Of a stretch of DNA of 64,000 nt, positions 61,792-64,000 are shown in pieces (the first letter of the stretch is position 1; the number at the start of each line of letters is the position of its first letter). Position numbers and translations under genes: made by a program. Below the pieces are notes generated by a model. It did not search any database, was not told the DNA's origin, and saw nothing but the letters and a program-made list of their open reading frames with translations. Source of the stretch: Bradyrhizobium elkanii WSM2783 (GTDB taxonomy: Bacteria > Pseudomonadota > Alphaproteobacteria > Rhizobiales > Xanthobacteraceae); assembly GCF_000472865.1 (NCBI RefSeq), contig NZ_AXAP01000001.1, positions 1 to 64,000 on the forward strand. Reading direction: 5' to 3'.

Positions 61792-62478
61792 TCAGATGAG
61801 CCGGTCGGACTTCGTCTTTGAGATCTGGACAATGCACTTTGCCACGGTCGGCGGCGCCTTGTCGTTACACTGCTGTTCAGTCTGGAAACGCGGGCGAGAA
61901 ACTGGCCGGCCTGACCATCATGGCAAGTGCGCGTCCTCAAGCGCCTGCTCGACGAACGGGCGGGAAAGCCTTCTCCACTGCATGGGTTAGGGCCCGGTTT
62001 TTCGCGGCCATTTCAGCCAGTGGTCGCCGCCCCGTGGTCCGTGGCCGAGAATGATTCCATTTTTCCGAACACGTGTGACCAATGCTCTACGGAATTTCCG
62101 CAGCGAATGAAATATGGAGCCGCGTTGGAAAAAGGTCGCCATCGAAGATGCCGCGGTGCATCGCGTGTTGCAGAGGTGAACAATCTCCTCATACCGCCCA
62201 CCGCGAACCGCACATTGTAGCAAAGGTGACCGCGATGATGGCCGCGTCAGCATAACTGTTCACGGCGCGGTCACCTGCTCGCCCTAACCTGGCTTCGACT
62301 TCTCAGTCGGATCCGCTGATCGCTTTGGTGCGACTGGCCGCTGCGCAGATTCAGATGTGAGATCCGGCTCTTGACCGCCTTATGGGCGACGAAGTCGACC
62401 CGGAAGTCAGGCATTCTCGGAAAGCGCATCTACCCACGGCGGATCGGACACGTGGGCTTTTGAACAGATCGGGCCTGC
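61792..62478. other. gene-poor stretch between the antiporter and two-component genes
   Basis: No intact gene is apparent; frames of 70-97 codons are present on both strands but lack ribosome sites and known motifs. An 11-bp perfect inverted repeat lies at 62224-62276. Confidence 0.4.
62224..62276. repeat. 11-bp perfect inverted repeat
   Basis: AGGTGACCGCG at 62224-62234 and CGCGGTCACCT at 62266-62276 are exact reverse complements with 31 bp between. It lies 200 bp beyond the 3' end of the response-regulator gene and could be its terminator stem or a remnant insertion end. Confidence 0.45.
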
Positions 62479-63240
62479 TCAGGTCCTGACGAGCGGAGCG
62501 GAGAAGCGAATCCCGACCGCATGAATGACGAGCAACGGCAGCTCGATGCTGCAATCCTGCGCCTTTTGCCGTAAACGGCGCAGGACGGCGTCGAGGCTTC
62601 GGCTTTCCACGTCCATCTCGCCGTAGCCGAGGTGCTTGGCAAGCCCGGCCCGGGCGACCGTCGCGCCCTCGGCCTGTGCGAGATATTCCAGCAGCAGCAA
62701 CTCGCGTCCCGAGAGCTGCAATGACACGCCTCCGGGGGCGACGAGAAGACGGCGCTGCGTTTCGATCTGCCAAACCGCCGGCTGCCGCGCATCGATGCGC
62801 TCGGCTTTTGTAACTGCGGCAGTGTGGACGCGGCGAGCAAGATTTCTGACGGCGAACAGAAGCTCTTCACCATCGACCGGCTTGGTCAGATAAAGGTCAG
62901 CACCCTCTGCGTAGCCTCGGATGCGGTCGTCGCGGCCGGTCCGGGCCGTCAGCATGATGATGCCTGGGCGCCTTTCAGCCGAGAGATCGCGCGCAAGCTC
63001 GAAGCCGCTCGCATCGGGGAGGTTGACATCGAGAATGGCGATGTCGAACACGTCCGTCCGCAACGCCTTGTAAAATGAGATGGCCGAGGACAGGTCGGTC
63101 ACAGTGATCCCGCTGAGCCGCAGGTATTCTGCCAAGCCCTGCCGCAGATCATGATCGTCCTCCACGAGAACGACGTGAATCGGCTGACCATCGGACTTGG
63201 GCTGGTGAGCGGTTTGTCGGGGCAGGGAGCTTGTCGTCAT
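62479..63240 (-). CDS. OmpR/PhoB-family response regulator
   Basis: A 253-residue regulator. The receiver domain (about 20-140) has the acidic pair in LVEDDH, phospho-acceptor Asp71 in IAILDVNLPD, Thr in MLTARTG and Lys in YLTKPVDG. The winged-helix DNA-binding domain (about 165-248) includes LSGRELLLLEYLAQAEGATV and SLDAVLRRLRQKAQ. The ATG at 63240 is preferred over TTG three codons upstream. It is divergent from a 7TMR-DISM-type sensor 87 bp away, its probable partner. Confidence 0.93.
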   Translation of the reverse strand: MTTSSLPRQTAHQPKSDGQPIHVVLVEDDHDLRQGLAEYLRLSGITVTDLSSAISFYKALRTDVFDIAILDVNLPDASGFELARDLSAERRPGIIMLTARTGRDDRIRGYAEGADLYLTKPVDGEELLFAVRNLARRVHTAAVTKAERIDARQPAVWQIETQRRLLVAPGGVSLQLSGRELLLLEYLAQAEGATVARAGLAKHLGYGEMDVESRSLDAVLRRLRQKAQDCSIELPLLVIHAVGIRFSAPLVRT

Positions 63241-63327
63241 AGACTGCAACGAATCAGGTCAATCGTCTCGAATCATCGCATATACACAGCAGCGCCGAGT
63301 GGACAACGCCTGAGGGGATGGTTGCCG

Positions 63328-64000
63328 ATGATCGATCGCCCGAAGGGATGCGCCAGCCTTGGCGACCTCCTTGCTATCCTGGTTTGTCTCTTCGCCCTCT
63401 GCGTCTTCGCGCGCGAGGGCGATGCGCGGGAACTGCAGCCGACGGCCATCGTCGGGCCGAGCGGCGAGTTGCCGCTGGACGGATACATGGAATTGTTCGT
63501 CGATCCGTCGCGGACCCTGGACCTGGGGGACGTGCTGAGGGCGAGCGCGCAGTTTCTCCCTATTTCAGGCCACGGCATCAATCTCGGCTATACGACGGAT
63601 GCAGCGTGGCTCAGGATTCGCGTGGGAGCGGGGGAGTGGCAACGTGTCCTCCTGTCGCTGACTCCGAATTTCGTCGATCTGGTCGACGTCTATGTCGCAG
63701 CCGACCGTCCCGGCCTCGCTGCCGACGATTTCAAGCACTACGCCACCGGCGATCATCGTCCTTTCTCGGCGGACGATACGCTCTCCGGGCTCGACAACGT
63801 GGTTCCGCTGCAATTGCAGCCGGATACCGCGATGCTCGTTTATATCCGGCTGGCCAGCGTCAATTCGTCGCTCAATCTCTCGGCGGTGCTCTACTCTCCC
63901 ACGGTCCATACGTTCCGTGTGACTATCCAAGGTCTCGTCGCCGGCGCCTGGTTCGGCGGCATGGCCGTCCTGCTGATCATCCAGCTCGTCTTCTTTCATT
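63328..64000 (+). CDS. sensor protein with 7TMR-DISM extracellular domain, cut by the window edge
   Basis: The ATG at 63328 follows GAGGGGATGG and opens a frame that runs off the right edge (224 codons seen). A signal peptide (CASLGDLLAILVCLFALCVF) precedes a 7TMR-DISMED2-type periplasmic domain at about 45-205 (GYMELFVDPSRTLDLGDVLR, TDAAWLRIRVGAGEWQRVLL, SVNSSLNLSAVLYSP). A first membrane segment follows (LVAGAWFGGMAVLLIIQLVF). Such proteins continue with seven membrane helices and often a histidine kinase or GGDEF domain. Position next to the response regulator suggests a kinase. Confidence 0.85.
   Translation, partial: MIDRPKGCASLGDLLAILVCLFALCVFAREGDARELQPTAIVGPSGELPLDGYMELFVDPSRTLDLGDVLRASAQFLPISGHGINLGYTTDAAWLRIRVGAGEWQRVLLSLTPNFVDLVDVYVAADRPGLAADDFKHYATGDHRPFSADDTLSGLDNVVPLQLQPDTAMLVYIRLASVNSSLNLSAVLYSPTVHTFRVTIQGLVAGAWFGGMAVLLIIQLVFFH

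Noticed and set aside
1..64000. CRISPR arrays, prophage modules or plasmid origins
   Set aside because: No regularly spaced direct repeats, no cas, integrase, replication or partition genes were seen.

Overview
The window looks like a chromosomal accessory region of an alphaproteobacterium of the Bradyrhizobium/Rhodopseudomonas group. The support is high GC, a palindromic intergenic repeat of the type common in those genomes, several small cysteine-rich secreted proteins of a Bradyrhizobium-type family (DUF3551-like), a polyhydroxybutyrate (PHB) locus, and many Liv-type ABC importers. This is inferred from gene content; there is no rRNA or tRNA gene to confirm it.

Region 1 (1-13.9 kb) starts with the truncated end of an IS4-family element. 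It then holds a minus-strand aromatic-oxidation operon: a flavin monooxygenase of the acyl-CoA dehydrogenase fold, Rieske dioxygenase alpha and beta subunits, an SDR dehydrogenase, a ferredoxin-type reductase, a flavin reductase and an NTF2-like protein. A divergent MarR regulator is followed by a Liv-type importer in which two permeases and one ATPase are fused into one chain, then a class II aldolase and a PanE-like reductase. The same box (CTGGAATATTCCAG and a 12/14 match) sits before both operons, which suggests one MarR regulon for uptake and oxidation of an unknown aromatic compound.

Region 2 (13.9-23.8 kb) is an amine-catabolism cluster. It has a TetR regulator, a class III aminotransferase, an acetylpolyamine-type deacetylase, a complete five-gene ABC importer behind a candidate sigma54 promoter, and a GMC oxidoreductase. 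The likely logic is import of an acylated amine or amino alcohol, then deacylation, oxidation and transamination.

Region 3 (24.4-28.2 kb) is a PHB and acetoacetate locus: a phasin-like gene with a frameshift, a bdhA gene with two nonsense codons, an intact acetoacetate decarboxylase and a patatin-like hydrolase. Region 4 (28.2-38.5 kb) has small envelope proteins, two TetR regulators and an RND efflux operon with two adaptor lipoproteins, headed by a histidine-kinase-like protein that lacks its phospho-acceptor histidine. A nearly identical 20-bp operator sits at the RND promoter and at the promoter of the small membrane-protein operon 2.3 kb away.

Region 5 (39.6-45.5 kb) has a GntR regulator divergent from a sulfonate/nitrate-type ABC importer and a large PHP-like (DUF3604-type) hydrolase. 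Region 6 (46-52.8 kb) mixes intact genes (a TauD-like dioxygenase, an orphan binding protein behind a perfect FNR/FixK box, an MFS transporter) with pseudogene debris. Region 7 (52.8-64 kb) holds a second RND pump, a compact Mrp/Mnh-type antiporter operon without the NuoL-like MrpA part, a response regulator, and the start of a divergent 7TMR-DISM-type sensor that runs off the right edge.
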